Positions 1 to 7,243 of a DNA stretch of 64,000 bases are shown in pieces. This DNA comes from Marinimicrobium alkaliphilum (GTDB lineage Bacteria > Pseudomonadota > Gammaproteobacteria > Pseudomonadales > Cellvibrionaceae). Under the pieces are notes generated by a model. It was not told the DNA's origin. It ran no database searches and saw nothing but the letters and a program-made list of their open reading frames with translations. A program made the translations under genes and the position numbers. Position 1 is the stretch's first letter. Each line of letters starts with the position of its first letter. The DNA is taken from assembly GCF_003259155.1 (NCBI RefSeq), contig NZ_QGMQ01000004.1, positions 248,001 through 312,000 of the forward strand. The letters run 5' to 3'.

Positions 1-65
1 ATAGGAAAATCAAGGAGTTATCCGGCTTTGGAGTGATGACATTTGAGCCGGGAATGGTGCCTCAC

Positions 66-95
66 GGTCGGACTACGCTGCGTTAATTCTACCTG
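66..95. repeat. degenerate REP-like half-element
   Basis: The stretch reads as a decayed copy of the arm of the element at 134-227: it keeps GGTCGGA, TACG, GCGTTAAT and CTACCTG in the same order with several substitutions. It is preceded by GGTGCCTCAC, a flank also found beside the other two copies. It has no intact partner arm, so it is probably a relic. Confidence 0.35.
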
Positions 96-133
96 TGTGA
101 GCATTGGGGTACTGTTTTGGAGTCGTGCCGCGC

Positions 134-227
134 TGTCGGATTACGCGCTTCGCGCTAATCCGACCTACGGGATACGGCGTGCCATTGTTTGAGTAGGTCG
201 GATTAGCGCGAAGCGCGTAATCCGACA
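134..227. repeat. REP doublet (REPIN-like inverted pair)
   Basis: Two perfect 35-nt inverted arms lie at 134-168 and 193-227, separated by 24 nt. Each arm is itself an imperfect palindrome (TCGGATTAGCGC / GCGCGTAATCCGA) and carries a GTAG tetranucleotide at the inner end, with the two GTAG ends facing each other. GTAG-headed palindromes are the hallmark of REP sequences mobilised by RAYT (TnpA-REP) transposases. A related copy with the same spacer core lies at 4785-4876. No RAYT gene is in the window. Confidence 0.75.
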
Positions 228-245
228 TCTGAGGCACCGAGCAGG

Positions 246-1010
246 CTAAAAACCGCCCTGGGATTTAATCGGTGTCGGCGGGTTCTCGCGGGCCAACTGC
301 TGGCGCAACTTCCAGACATGCTGCTCCAGGCGCCGGGAACGGCTGCGCTCTTCCATCAATTGCTCCCGATAAAACGCCAGGCGCTGCTGATATTCCCGCT
401 TGAGCAGGTTGCAGCGGTGCTCATAGCGACGGTTGATCAGGTCAATCCGATGCCGGTGTTCGCGCAATTGCTTGGCCATACGATCGCGCAATGCCTGAGT
501 ATATTTGGCTTTAAGTTCTTCCCGTAACCTATTGTTTTTATAGGGCTCATCCTCCGACTCCTGAGGACTTACTTTAACACTCAAGCGGTTGCGCTGCACC
601 GCGGCGCGCAAGACTTCAAAGTGATTATCCAGTTCATCATCGAGGGGATCCCAGAGGTGTTTCTGATGCCACTCGACCGGGCACTGACTGTAGCTGGCAA
701 TACGGATCGGACCGGCGCCCAGGTCGGGGCCGCGTCCGGCAGTGGAGGCAAGGCGGTCAAGGGGCAGGTTCCAGCGCGTGTCGACGACGCCCCGGCTATC
801 AAAGCCAATAGTGAAGAATACCGCCGCCGTGATGCAGAGATTGGTATTGATATGCAGGTAGGCGCCTTTGACCTTCTGGTTGGCGTAGCCTGTCTCGGGC
901 ACGACACCGTCGAGGATCGCTTCAAATTCAGAGAACAGCATCTCCCGCTGAAGTCGGTCTTCTTCAAACAGGAATACCGCTTCGGTATAGGCGTCGTTGT
1001 GGCTGGCCAT
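246..1010 (-). CDS. conserved hypothetical protein with C-terminal coiled coil
   Basis: Encodes 254 residues with no signal peptide or membrane segment. Residues 1-125 form a globular domain (MASHNDAYTEAVFLFEED start, then WNLPLDRLA and AGRGPDLGAGPIRIA). Residues about 150-245 are charged, Arg/Lys/Glu/Gln-rich and strongly coiled-coil-like. From memory, proteins with this DAYTEAVFL and GRGPDLGAGPIR pattern occur in Pseudomonas and relatives, where they are sometimes labelled ParA-like. No Walker motif is visible here, so that label is not supported. Function unknown. The gene is monocistronic and flanked by REP repeats on its 3' side. Confidence 0.8.
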   Translation of the reverse strand: MASHNDAYTEAVFLFEEDRLQREMLFSEFEAILDGVVPETGYANQKVKGAYLHINTNLCITAAVFFTIGFDSRGVVDTRWNLPLDRLASTAGRGPDLGAGPIRIASYSQCPVEWHQKHLWDPLDDELDNHFEVLRAAVQRNRLSVKVSPQESEDEPYKNNRLREELKAKYTQALRDRMAKQLREHRHRIDLINRRYEHRCNLLKREYQQRLAFYREQLMEERSRSRRLEQHVWKLRQQLARENPPTPIKSQGGF

Positions 1011-1097
1011 GACAACACTCCACTAGCTTTTGGGTCAGGAGTGTCAATTATCGGTCAATGAGTGACTTTTCGGTGTGATAGAGTCGCCAAATCAACG

Positions 1098-1193
1098 TTA
1101 AATATCGGAATAATCGTCGATTGGATCACAATCTTGATCGATTATGGTGTCCTCGGCGAGCAACTCGAGCAGTTCTTCTAGGTAGTCTTGCAT
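1098..1193 (-). CDS. putative small acidic protein, 31 residues
   Basis: A short frame begins with ATG at 1193 and ends with TAA at 1098. It would encode a very acidic peptide (MQDYLEELLELLAED start; Asp-rich end finishing YSDI). An AGGGAGA Shine-Dalgarno-like sequence lies about 8 nt before the ATG. It sits alone between the unknown gene at 246-1010 and the tRNA operon, in the same orientation. The ribosome-binding site and an amphipathic Leu/Glu pattern favour a real gene. The small size and lack of a recognised family keep confidence modest. Confidence 0.4.
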   Translation of the reverse strand: MQDYLEELLELLAEDTIIDQDCDPIDDYSDI

Positions 1194-1292
1194 GGGATTC
1201 TCCCTGGATTTTGGTGTTCGACAGGAGAAAGACTACCCCGGAAATATGACAGATAGATGAAAGCGTGGGGGGTTTTTCTTCCAGACAAAAAA

Positions 1293-1317
1293 AGCCCCTC
1301 AGCAATGCTGAGGGGCT
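1293..1317 (-). terminator. intrinsic terminator of the tRNA operon
   Basis: A perfect 11-bp stem (AGCCCCTCAGC / GCTGAGGGGCT) with an AAT loop is flanked on both sides by A/T runs, so it can act in both directions. It lies 12 nt beyond the 3' end of tRNA-Asp and would end the leftward tRNA transcript. Confidence 0.88.
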
Positions 1318-1328
1318 TTTTCTATGTT

Positions 1329-1405
1329 TGGCGGACCGGACGGGACTCGAACCCGCGACCTCCGGCGTGACAGGCCGGCATTCTAACCAACTGAACTACC
1401 GGTCC
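1329..1405 (-). tRNA. tRNA-Asp (GTC)
   Basis: Read on the minus strand this is a 77-nt tRNA beginning GGACCGG and ending CCGGTCCGCCA, so CCA is encoded. The anticodon GTC is at 1369-1371 in a CTGTCAC loop. D-arm (TTCAGTTGGTTAGAA) and T-arm (GGTTCGAACC) are normal. It is the second gene of a Val-Asp tRNA operon. Confidence 0.97.
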
Positions 1406-1427
1406 TCGGCAGTTCTAACGCGTATGA

Positions 1428-1503
1428 TGGTGGGTGGTACAGGAGTCGAACCTGTGACCTACGCCTTGTAAGGGCGCCGCTCTACCAACTGAGCTAACCA
1501 CCC
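1428..1503 (-). tRNA. tRNA-Val (TAC)
   Basis: Read on the minus strand this is a 76-nt tRNA beginning GGGTGGT and ending ACCACCCACCA with encoded CCA. The anticodon TAC is at 1468-1470 in a CTTACAA loop. The D-arm is TAGCTCAGTTGGTAGA and the T-arm is GGTTCGACTCC. It is first in the operon, 22 nt upstream of tRNA-Asp. Confidence 0.97.
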
Positions 1504-1520
1504 CGCGTCAGGAGCTGCGC

Positions 1521-1548
1521 ATTCTACCCGAATCGATTTTGATGTCAA
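1521..1548 (-). promoter_or_regulatory. sigma-70 promoter of the tRNA-Val/Asp operon
   Basis: On the minus strand a perfect -35 TTGACA (1543-1548) is followed, after a 16-nt spacer, by -10 TAGAAT (1521-1526). Transcription would start near 1514, about 11 nt before tRNA-Val. The element lies inside the longest reading of the divergent kinase gene, which argues for a later start of that gene. Confidence 0.8.
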
Positions 1549-1613
1549 ACACTTTTAGGAAAAATGTCATAAAGGTCTACAATAGCCCTAACGCACCTAA
1601 AAAGAGACCCGCC

Positions 1614-2882
1614 ATGCCGTCACTACCGGGAGTTTTTCTGAGCCTGTTTCTGCTGGCCCTGCTGTTCGCGAGCCTCGGTTACGCCGTGCACCTTCGGGCA
1701 CAGGCGCGACTGCAACGGCAAGCTCTGGAGGCGGCCGAGAATTTTACCGCGCACCTGATCGACGCCCTGCCCTCCCTGTTGATTGTGGTCAGCGACGAGG
1801 GCCACATCAGCCATTGGAATCGGGCCGCTGAGCACGAAACCGGTCTGACCCTGGATGCAGTTCGCGGTCGCGCCCTGAGCGATATCTGCACCTGGCTGCC
1901 CATTGAAGCCGGAAAGTTGCGATCGGTCATCAAAGCCGGCATTCCCTATCTGAGCGAAAATCTTCTGTATAAAGACGGCGACACCAGCCGCTACTGCGAC
2001 CTGGGCATCTACCCCTTTCGCGACATCGACGGTAAGAGCGCCGTTATCCGGATTGACGACGTCACGCCCCGGGTACGCATGGAGAATATGATGATCCAGA
2101 ACGAGAAGATGCTCTCTCTGGGCGAACTGGCGGCAGGCATGGCACACGAGATCAACAATCCCTTGAGCGCGATTCTGCACGGGGTGCAGAACATTCACCG
2201 GCGCACCGCCCCCGGCTTTGATGCCAACCAGCGGGAAGCCGAACGCCTGAACCTGAATCTTATGGATGTCCACACCTACCTGGAGCGGCGCAACATTTTC
2301 CGGATGCTCGATGATATGCGCGACGCGGGCGAGCGCTCGGCGCGGATCGTTACCAATATGCTGGAGTTTTCCCGCAGTAGCGGGCGCAAGCAGACCCAGG
2401 TTCGCCTGCAGCAGGTGATTGAGCACAGCCTCGACCTGAGCCAGAAACTCGCGACCCTCTCGGCGCCTGATGAGCGCGGCCAGCCCGCCTTCAAGATCGA
2501 CGTTGATGCCGGCCTCGCACCCGTGCGGGGCTCGGCGGTAGAGCTGCAGCAAGTGGTACTCAACCTGCTCAGTAATGCCCTGCAGGCCTTTGAGCAATCC
2601 ACCGAAACCGTCGCCCAACCGGAAATTCGCGTGGCCCTGAAGCGCGAGGGCAACCGCGCCCTGCTCTCAGTGGCCGACAACGGGCCGGGCATGGAGGATG
2701 AAGTCAGACGCCATATCTTCGAGCCCTTTTACACCACCAAAGACGTAGGCAAAGGCACCGGGCTGGGTCTGTCGGTATCCTACTTCATCATTACCGAACA
2801 CCACGGCGGCACAATTGAAGTAGAATCAGCGCCCGGCATGGGCAGTTGCTTTAATATCCGCTTGCCGCTGATGGGAGCATAG
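1614..2882 (+). CDS. NtrB/AtoS-like PAS sensor histidine kinase
   Basis: Membrane-anchored sensor kinase of about 422 residues. It has an N-terminal transmembrane helix (GVFLSLFLLALLFASLGYAV), a PAS domain (about 45-155), an HisKA domain with H-box MAHEINNPLSAI (His about residue 178) and a HATPase domain (NLLSNALQAF, ADNGPGME, GKGTGLGLSV). The HExxNP box is typical of the NtrB/AtoS class that phosphorylates NtrC-type regulators. No response regulator is adjacent, so the partner is unknown. I chose ATG 1614 with AAGAGA upstream: the longer frame from 1539 would run through the divergent tRNA promoter and a possible -10 TACAAT (1578-1583). Confidence 0.88.
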   Translation: MPSLPGVFLSLFLLALLFASLGYAVHLRAQARLQRQALEAAENFTAHLIDALPSLLIVVSDEGHISHWNRAAEHETGLTLDAVRGRALSDICTWLPIEAGKLRSVIKAGIPYLSENLLYKDGDTSRYCDLGIYPFRDIDGKSAVIRIDDVTPRVRMENMMIQNEKMLSLGELAAGMAHEINNPLSAILHGVQNIHRRTAPGFDANQREAERLNLNLMDVHTYLERRNIFRMLDDMRDAGERSARIVTNMLEFSRSSGRKQTQVRLQQVIEHSLDLSQKLATLSAPDERGQPAFKIDVDAGLAPVRGSAVELQQVVLNLLSNALQAFEQSTETVAQPEIRVALKREGNRALLSVADNGPGMEDEVRRHIFEPFYTTKDVGKGTGLGLSVSYFIITEHHGGTIEVESAPGMGSCFNIRLPLMGA

Positions 2883-2919
2883 ACTCCCCGGGGAGCCATG
2901 AACTGACACGAGGTGAATC

Positions 2920-3678
2920 ATGATCGATACCCAACGCTTTAGTAGATTCCAGTGTTTGGCGCTGCTTGCAGTGGGCCTGCTACTCAATGGCTGCGCCACC
3001 GAATTCGCCCCCTCAAGCCAGGACACGCTGGAATCTGTCGCGCGGGATGCTCTGGGCGAGGCCGCCTACATGCAAACGCTGGTGCGCGCCTGCCGCTCAC
3101 TGGGCGGCGACACGGCTGATGAGGCCGAGATCGTTTACGGCGACTGGCTCGACGCTCACTGGGCCCATGTGGTTGCCGCCGACGACTTCTACAGTCAGCG
3201 CCTGGCGAGTCGCACCCATACCTACAGCGATCGCCCGTTGGCACTCGATGCCGTGGACCTCTCCCTGAGCGCACAGGCGCGAGCGCTTGACCGACTGGAT
3301 CTGCCCCGGCGCAGCCTGAGCAATCAGCACAACACCTGTCGTCGCCAACTCGATCAGTTGTCCCGGGCCCAAACCCCATTGCTTGAGGCCGAATGGCAAC
3401 ACCCCTACCTGGACTACCTCCTTGCCTGGCATCAGGGCCCTGAGCATCATCCGGTGCGCGAGGTGCCCAGCTTGGCGATCGGCGTTCGCCCCCGGCAAGA
3501 ACCCGGCCGCAGCTATTACGCGGTGGAAGAACAGGCCCGGCAAACATGCGATAATGCCCGGCTGACGGTGATCGATAACGACTGGCCCCAGGAAGCCTAC
3601 GGTGTTTTCTGCGGCGAGCAGCCCCGGCAGTTCGTCAGCTGCGATTGGGGGCACTGCGAATACGAAGAGGTTCAATGA
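2920..3678 (+). CDS. putative lipoprotein, function unknown
   Basis: Encodes 252 residues with a lipoprotein signal peptide: a hydrophobic stretch (CLALLAVGLLL) followed by lipobox LLNGC, giving a predicted mature N-terminal Cys at about residue 25. No retention Asp follows the Cys, so outer-membrane sorting by the Lol system is likely. Several Cys pairs (CRSLGGD, TCRRQ, TCDNAR, FCGEQ, CDWGHC) suggest a disulfide-bonded periplasmic domain. No family was recognised. It lies 37 nt after the kinase gene and overlaps trmA by four bases (ATGA), so it is probably co-transcribed with trmA. Confidence 0.75.
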   Translation: MIDTQRFSRFQCLALLAVGLLLNGCATEFAPSSQDTLESVARDALGEAAYMQTLVRACRSLGGDTADEAEIVYGDWLDAHWAHVVAADDFYSQRLASRTHTYSDRPLALDAVDLSLSAQARALDRLDLPRRSLSNQHNTCRRQLDQLSRAQTPLLEAEWQHPYLDYLLAWHQGPEHHPVREVPSLAIGVRPRQEPGRSYYAVEEQARQTCDNARLTVIDNDWPQEAYGVFCGEQPRQFVSCDWGHCEYEEVQ

Positions 3679-4769
3679 CCATACACCAGACATTTCCCGC
3701 CGACTACGATCGACAGTTGGCGGACAAGGTGGCCGCCCTGCGCGCGGATTTCGCCGAGTTCGACCTGCCCGACATCGCTGTTTACCCCTCCCCGCCCGAG
3801 CATTATCGCCTGCGTGCCGAATTCAAAATCTGGCATGAGGGCGATACCGCCCACTACGCCATGTTCGAGCCGGGTGAGTACAAGAAGCCGTTTGTGATCG
3901 AGAGCTTCCCGGTGGGTAGTGCCTTGATGAATGCGCTGATGCAGCCCCTGTTGGCGCGCATCAACAACAGTCAATTATTGCGAAAAAAATTATTTCGGGT
4001 GGAATTTTTAACCACCTTGAGTGCGGACTGCCTCATTACCCTGATCTATCACAAACCGTTGAATGATGAATGGGAAGCTGAAGCGCGCGAGTTGCAGGCG
4101 GCGCTTGAGGTGCCCATTTTAGGTCGCAGTCGCAAGCAAAAGCGGGTGCTTGAGCGCGACTACGTGCTCGAAACCATGACCGTCGATGGGCGCGAGTACC
4201 GCTATCAGCAGATCGAGGGCAGCTTCACCCAGCCCAACGGTGCGGTGTGTACCGAGATGCTCAACTGGGCCACGGCGCAGAGTAAACATTTCGGGGGTGA
4301 CCTGGTGGAGCTTTACTGCGGCAACGGTAATTTTACCCTGCCCTTGTCCCGTAACTTCGAGCGGGTGGTGGCGACCGAGTTGGCGAAAAGCTCGGTGCAT
4401 TCGGCGCGTTATAACATGGCCCTGAACGGTATCGAGAATATCAAGCTGGTGCGGATGTCGAGCGAGGAGTTCTCCCAGGCGATGGATAAGGAGCGGGAGT
4501 TTCGCCGTCTGCAGCAGGCGGAGGTGGATCTGGAGGATTACCGCTTCAGTACCATTTTCGTGGACCCGCCCCGGGCCGGGATGGACCCGCACACCACGTC
4601 GGTGACCCAGCGTTTTGAGCACATTATTTATGTGTCCTGCAATCCCCAGACGCTCAGGGAGAATTTGCGCCAGATGACCGAGACTCACCGGATTGAGGCC
4701 TTTGCGGTGTTTGATCAGTTTCCCTATACCCACCATCTGGAGTGTGGGGTGATTCTCGCAAAACGGTAG
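3675..4769 (+). CDS. trmA: tRNA (uracil-54-C5)-methyltransferase TrmA
   Basis: Makes ribothymidine at position 54 of tRNA (T-loop) using SAM. The 364-residue length matches E. coli TrmA (366). Visible motifs are the SAM-binding block VELYCGNGNFTLPL, the DPPRAGMD motif, and the nucleophilic Cys in YVSCNPQTL about 45 residues before the end, followed by FDQFPYTHHLE. The start at 3675 overlaps the stop of the lipoprotein gene as ATGA. An upstream in-frame GTG (3645) would add residues not present in the family. A REP doublet follows the stop codon. Confidence 0.97.
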   Translation: MTIHQTFPADYDRQLADKVAALRADFAEFDLPDIAVYPSPPEHYRLRAEFKIWHEGDTAHYAMFEPGEYKKPFVIESFPVGSALMNALMQPLLARINNSQLLRKKLFRVEFLTTLSADCLITLIYHKPLNDEWEAEARELQAALEVPILGRSRKQKRVLERDYVLETMTVDGREYRYQQIEGSFTQPNGAVCTEMLNWATAQSKHFGGDLVELYCGNGNFTLPLSRNFERVVATELAKSSVHSARYNMALNGIENIKLVRMSSEEFSQAMDKEREFRRLQQAEVDLEDYRFSTIFVDPPRAGMDPHTTSVTQRFEHIIYVSCNPQTLRENLRQMTETHRIEAFAVFDQFPYTHHLECGVILAKR

Positions 4770-4784
4770 TTTGGGTGCCTCAGG

Positions 4785-4876
4785 TGTCGGATTACGGCTG
4801 CGCCTAATCCGACCTACTGGAAACAGCGTGCCATTGTCCACGTAGGTCGGATTAGCCCGCAGGGCGTAATCCGACA
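4785..4876. repeat. REP doublet (second REPIN-like copy)
   Basis: Inverted arms at 4785-4817 and 4842-4876 are related to those at 134-227, with altered arm loops (GGCTGCG and GCCCGCAGGG). The spacer keeps the string CAGCGTGCCATTGT, nearly identical to the first copy, and GGTGCCTCAGG flanks the left side. The two GTAG ends face each other. It lies between the convergent trmA and murB genes and could form a long hairpin in both transcripts. Confidence 0.72.
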
Positions 4877-4914
4877 ATGCAGCACCCAACCGGAATAAAA
4901 ATACCCTTGCCCGC

Positions 4915-5976
4915 CTACCACCCAACAACCGTAGGCTCGGGCTCCAGATCAACGCCAAACTCGGTCTTGATAGACGCCCTGATGCGCTCGGCCAGGGCCA
5001 TCACCTCGGCCCCGCTGGCGTGACCACTGTTGGTGATCACCAGGGCCTGCCGGGGATGAACACCGACGCCACTGGGCTCGGTATGGCCGCGCCAGCCGGC
5101 CCGGTCAATCAACCAGCCAGCCGCCAGCTTGTAGCGGCCGTCGGGCTGCGCATAGGCCACCACCCCGGAAAAATCCGCTTTCAAGCGCTGGTAGACGTCG
5201 GCACTGACCACAGGGTTCTTGAAAAAACTGCCCACATTGGGTATTTCCCGCGGGTCCGGCAGCTTGCTCGTGCGCACTTCACACACCGCCTCAGCCACCC
5301 GCTGCGGGGTCAGGTCCGCCTCAGGCACCCCCGCCAGGGCGTCGCGCAGGGCCGGATAGGTCAGCACCAGGCAAGGCTGCTTACGCAGACGCAGGGTAAC
5401 GTGGGTGATTACGTAGCGGTCTCGCAACCGGCTTTTGAAAATGCTGTCCCGGTAACCAAAAGCACAGGCGGCCCGGTCAAAGGTGACACTGACACCAGAC
5501 TGTCGGTCGATCGCCCGCAGCTCCTCGAAGACACTGTCCAGCTCGACCCCATAGGCCCCGATATTCTGGATCGGGGCGGCGCCGACGCTGCCGGGGATCA
5601 GTGCCAGATTCTCGAGGCCGCTGTAGCCCTCCGCCAACGTGCTGGTCACCAGTTGATGCCAGTTTTCTCCGGCCGCCACCTCAAACCAAACATGCTGATC
5701 GTCTTCGCGCACCTTGCGCCGCCCCTGGGTGGCCATGTGCAGGACCAGCCCGGGGTAATCGCCCTGCAATACCAGATTGCTGCCCCCACCCACCACCAAC
5801 AGGGGTAAGTCGCGCTTGTGCGCCTCCCTCACCACAGCGACCACCTCGGCCTCGGAGCGGGCGCTGGCGAACCAGGCCGCGCGTGCGGTCACACCCAGGG
5901 TGTTGTAGGCACGCAGCTCCGCTTCGGGGATCAATAGGGGCAGAGGGGAGGTATCCGGAGCAATGGCCACAATCAC
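4915..5976 (-). CDS. murB: UDP-N-acetylenolpyruvoylglucosamine reductase MurB
   Basis: FAD-dependent reduction of the enolpyruvyl group of UDP-GlcNAc-enolpyruvate to UDP-MurNAc, a committed peptidoglycan step in the cytoplasm. The 353-residue protein shows NTLGVTARA near the start, the FAD-binding PLLVVGGGSNLVL (about 55-68), GSVGAAPIQNIGAYGVE, the catalytic Ser region NVGSFFKNP (about 245), and the C-terminal Glu in EPEPTVVGW. This is the E. coli-type (type I) length. The start overlaps the end of the phosphatase gene by four bases, the last link of a leftward exbB-exbD-lpxK-kdsB-ptp-murB run. Confidence 0.97.
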   Translation of the reverse strand: MIVAIAPDTSPLPLLIPEAELRAYNTLGVTARAAWFASARSEAEVVAVVREAHKRDLPLLVVGGGSNLVLQGDYPGLVLHMATQGRRKVREDDQHVWFEVAAGENWHQLVTSTLAEGYSGLENLALIPGSVGAAPIQNIGAYGVELDSVFEELRAIDRQSGVSVTFDRAACAFGYRDSIFKSRLRDRYVITHVTLRLRKQPCLVLTYPALRDALAGVPEADLTPQRVAEAVCEVRTSKLPDPREIPNVGSFFKNPVVSADVYQRLKADFSGVVAYAQPDGRYKLAAGWLIDRAGWRGHTEPSGVGVHPRQALVITNSGHASGAEVMALAERIRASIKTEFGVDLEPEPTVVGW

Positions 5977-6449
5977 ACCAGACGCTGACGGATGTCGTCG
6001 AGCAGGCCTTCGGCAGCGTCCTCGACCATGTCGAGCACCTCGGCAAAGCCTTCATCGCCGCCGTAGTAGGGATCGGGGACTTCCCGCGCCGCAGAGCGCC
6101 GGGCGAAGTCGAGAAAGAGGCCCAGATGGCCCTTGAAGTGACTTGGCGCCAGACGCTTGAGATCGCTCAAATTGCTATTGTCCATGGCCAGCACATAGTC
6201 GTAGTGATCAAAATCAGGGCGCGCGACCTGCCGGGCCCGCAGACCCGAAAGATCGTAGCCGCGCTCGGCCGCCGCCTGTTGGGCGCGTCGATCCGGCGCC
6301 TTGCCCACGTGCCAGTCACCCGTGCCGGCGGAATCAATGGTGATACGTTCACCCATTGATTCGCGCTGCACCAGCGCCTGAAACACCCCGTGGGCAGTTG
6401 GCGAACGGCAAATATTGCCCAGACAGACAAACAGGACCTTGACGCTCAC
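5973..6449 (-). CDS. low molecular weight protein-tyrosine phosphatase
   Basis: A 158-residue member of the LMW-PTP family. The phosphate-binding loop CX5R is present near the N-terminus (VCLGNICRSPTAHGVF) and the general-acid Asp lies in DPYYGGDEGF near the C-terminus (about 129-138). Family members dephosphorylate tyrosine kinases or small phosphoesters; here it sits in an envelope gene run rather than beside a Wzc-type kinase. It is 3 nt from kdsB and overlaps murB by four bases, indicating translational coupling. Confidence 0.93.
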   Translation of the reverse strand: MSVKVLFVCLGNICRSPTAHGVFQALVQRESMGERITIDSAGTGDWHVGKAPDRRAQQAAAERGYDLSGLRARQVARPDFDHYDYVLAMDNSNLSDLKRLAPSHFKGHLGLFLDFARRSAAREVPDPYYGGDEGFAEVLDMVEDAAEGLLDDIRQRLV

Positions 6450-6452
6450 GGC

Positions 6453-7220
6453 TTACTCCTCGGTTTCCAGATAGGTTTGAATACGGGCCAGATCCTCCGG
6501 GGTATCCACGCCGCCCGGCACCGGCGCGCTTGCCAACTCGATATGGATGGCCTCCCCCGCCGCCAGTACCCGCAGCTGTTCGAGCGCTTCCCAGCGTTCG
6601 AGTGCCGCCTGGGGCCAGCGCACAAAACGATTAAGCAGGGCCACCCGGTAGGCGTAGAGTCCGATATGGCGCCGGGCGGGCAGCCCTTGCGGCAGTTCAT
6701 CGACCGCGGCCTGGGCAAAATGATCCCGGGGCCAGGGGATGGGGGCACGACTGAAATAGAGCGCGTGGCCGCGTTCATCGGCCACTACCTTGACCACATT
6801 GGGGTTCTGGAAGTCCGCCAGGGAGCTCAGGGGTTCGCACAGGGTGGCCATGCTTGCCGCCGGGTGCGCCGCCAAATTGGCCGCCACCTGGTCAATCACA
6901 GACGGCGGAATCAGGGGCTCATCCCCCTGGACATTGACCACAATGGCATCTTCAGGCAGCACCAGCGTCGTAGCGACCTCCTGCAGACGATCGGTGCCCG
7001 AATGGTGTTCGGCAGAGGTCATGCAGACCCGCCCACCAAAGGCCTCCACCGCCTCGGCAATGCGAATATCGTCGGTAGCCACCACCACCGCCGCCGCGCC
7101 GCTTTGGCAGGCGCGCTCGTAGGTGTGCTGGATCATGGGTTTGCCGGCGATCAGCTTGAGCGGCTTACCGGGCAAACGGGTGGAGGCATAGCGGGCGGGG
7201 ATAACGACGTAAAAACTCAT
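6453..7220 (-). CDS. kdsB: 3-deoxy-manno-octulosonate cytidylyltransferase KdsB
   Basis: Activates KDO with CTP to CMP-KDO for the LPS inner core. The 255-residue length fits the family (about 250). The N-terminal nucleotide-binding motif [28 protein letters not shown] and [11 protein letters not shown] are all present. It lies between lpxK and the phosphatase. The small Trm112-like zinc gene (ycaR type) that separates lpxK from kdsB in many gammaproteobacteria is absent here: only 23 nt separate the two genes. Confidence 0.97.
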   Translation of the reverse strand: MSFYVVIPARYASTRLPGKPLKLIAGKPMIQHTYERACQSGAAAVVVATDDIRIAEAVEAFGGRVCMTSAEHHSGTDRLQEVATTLVLPEDAIVVNVQGDEPLIPPSVIDQVAANLAAHPAASMATLCEPLSSLADFQNPNVVKVVADERGHALYFSRAPIPWPRDHFAQAAVDELPQGLPARRHIGLYAYRVALLNRFVRWPQAALERWEALEQLRVLAAGEAIHIELASAPVPGGVDTPEDLARIQTYLETEE

Positions 7221-7243
7221 AATTCAGCTTCTTTTGAGGCTAC

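Noticed and set aside
1265-1471. 68-codon frame across the tRNA-Asp and tRNA-Val genes
   Set aside because: It is the antisense of two tRNA genes and gives the familiar spurious peptide (TGLEPATS, GTGVEPVTYAL).
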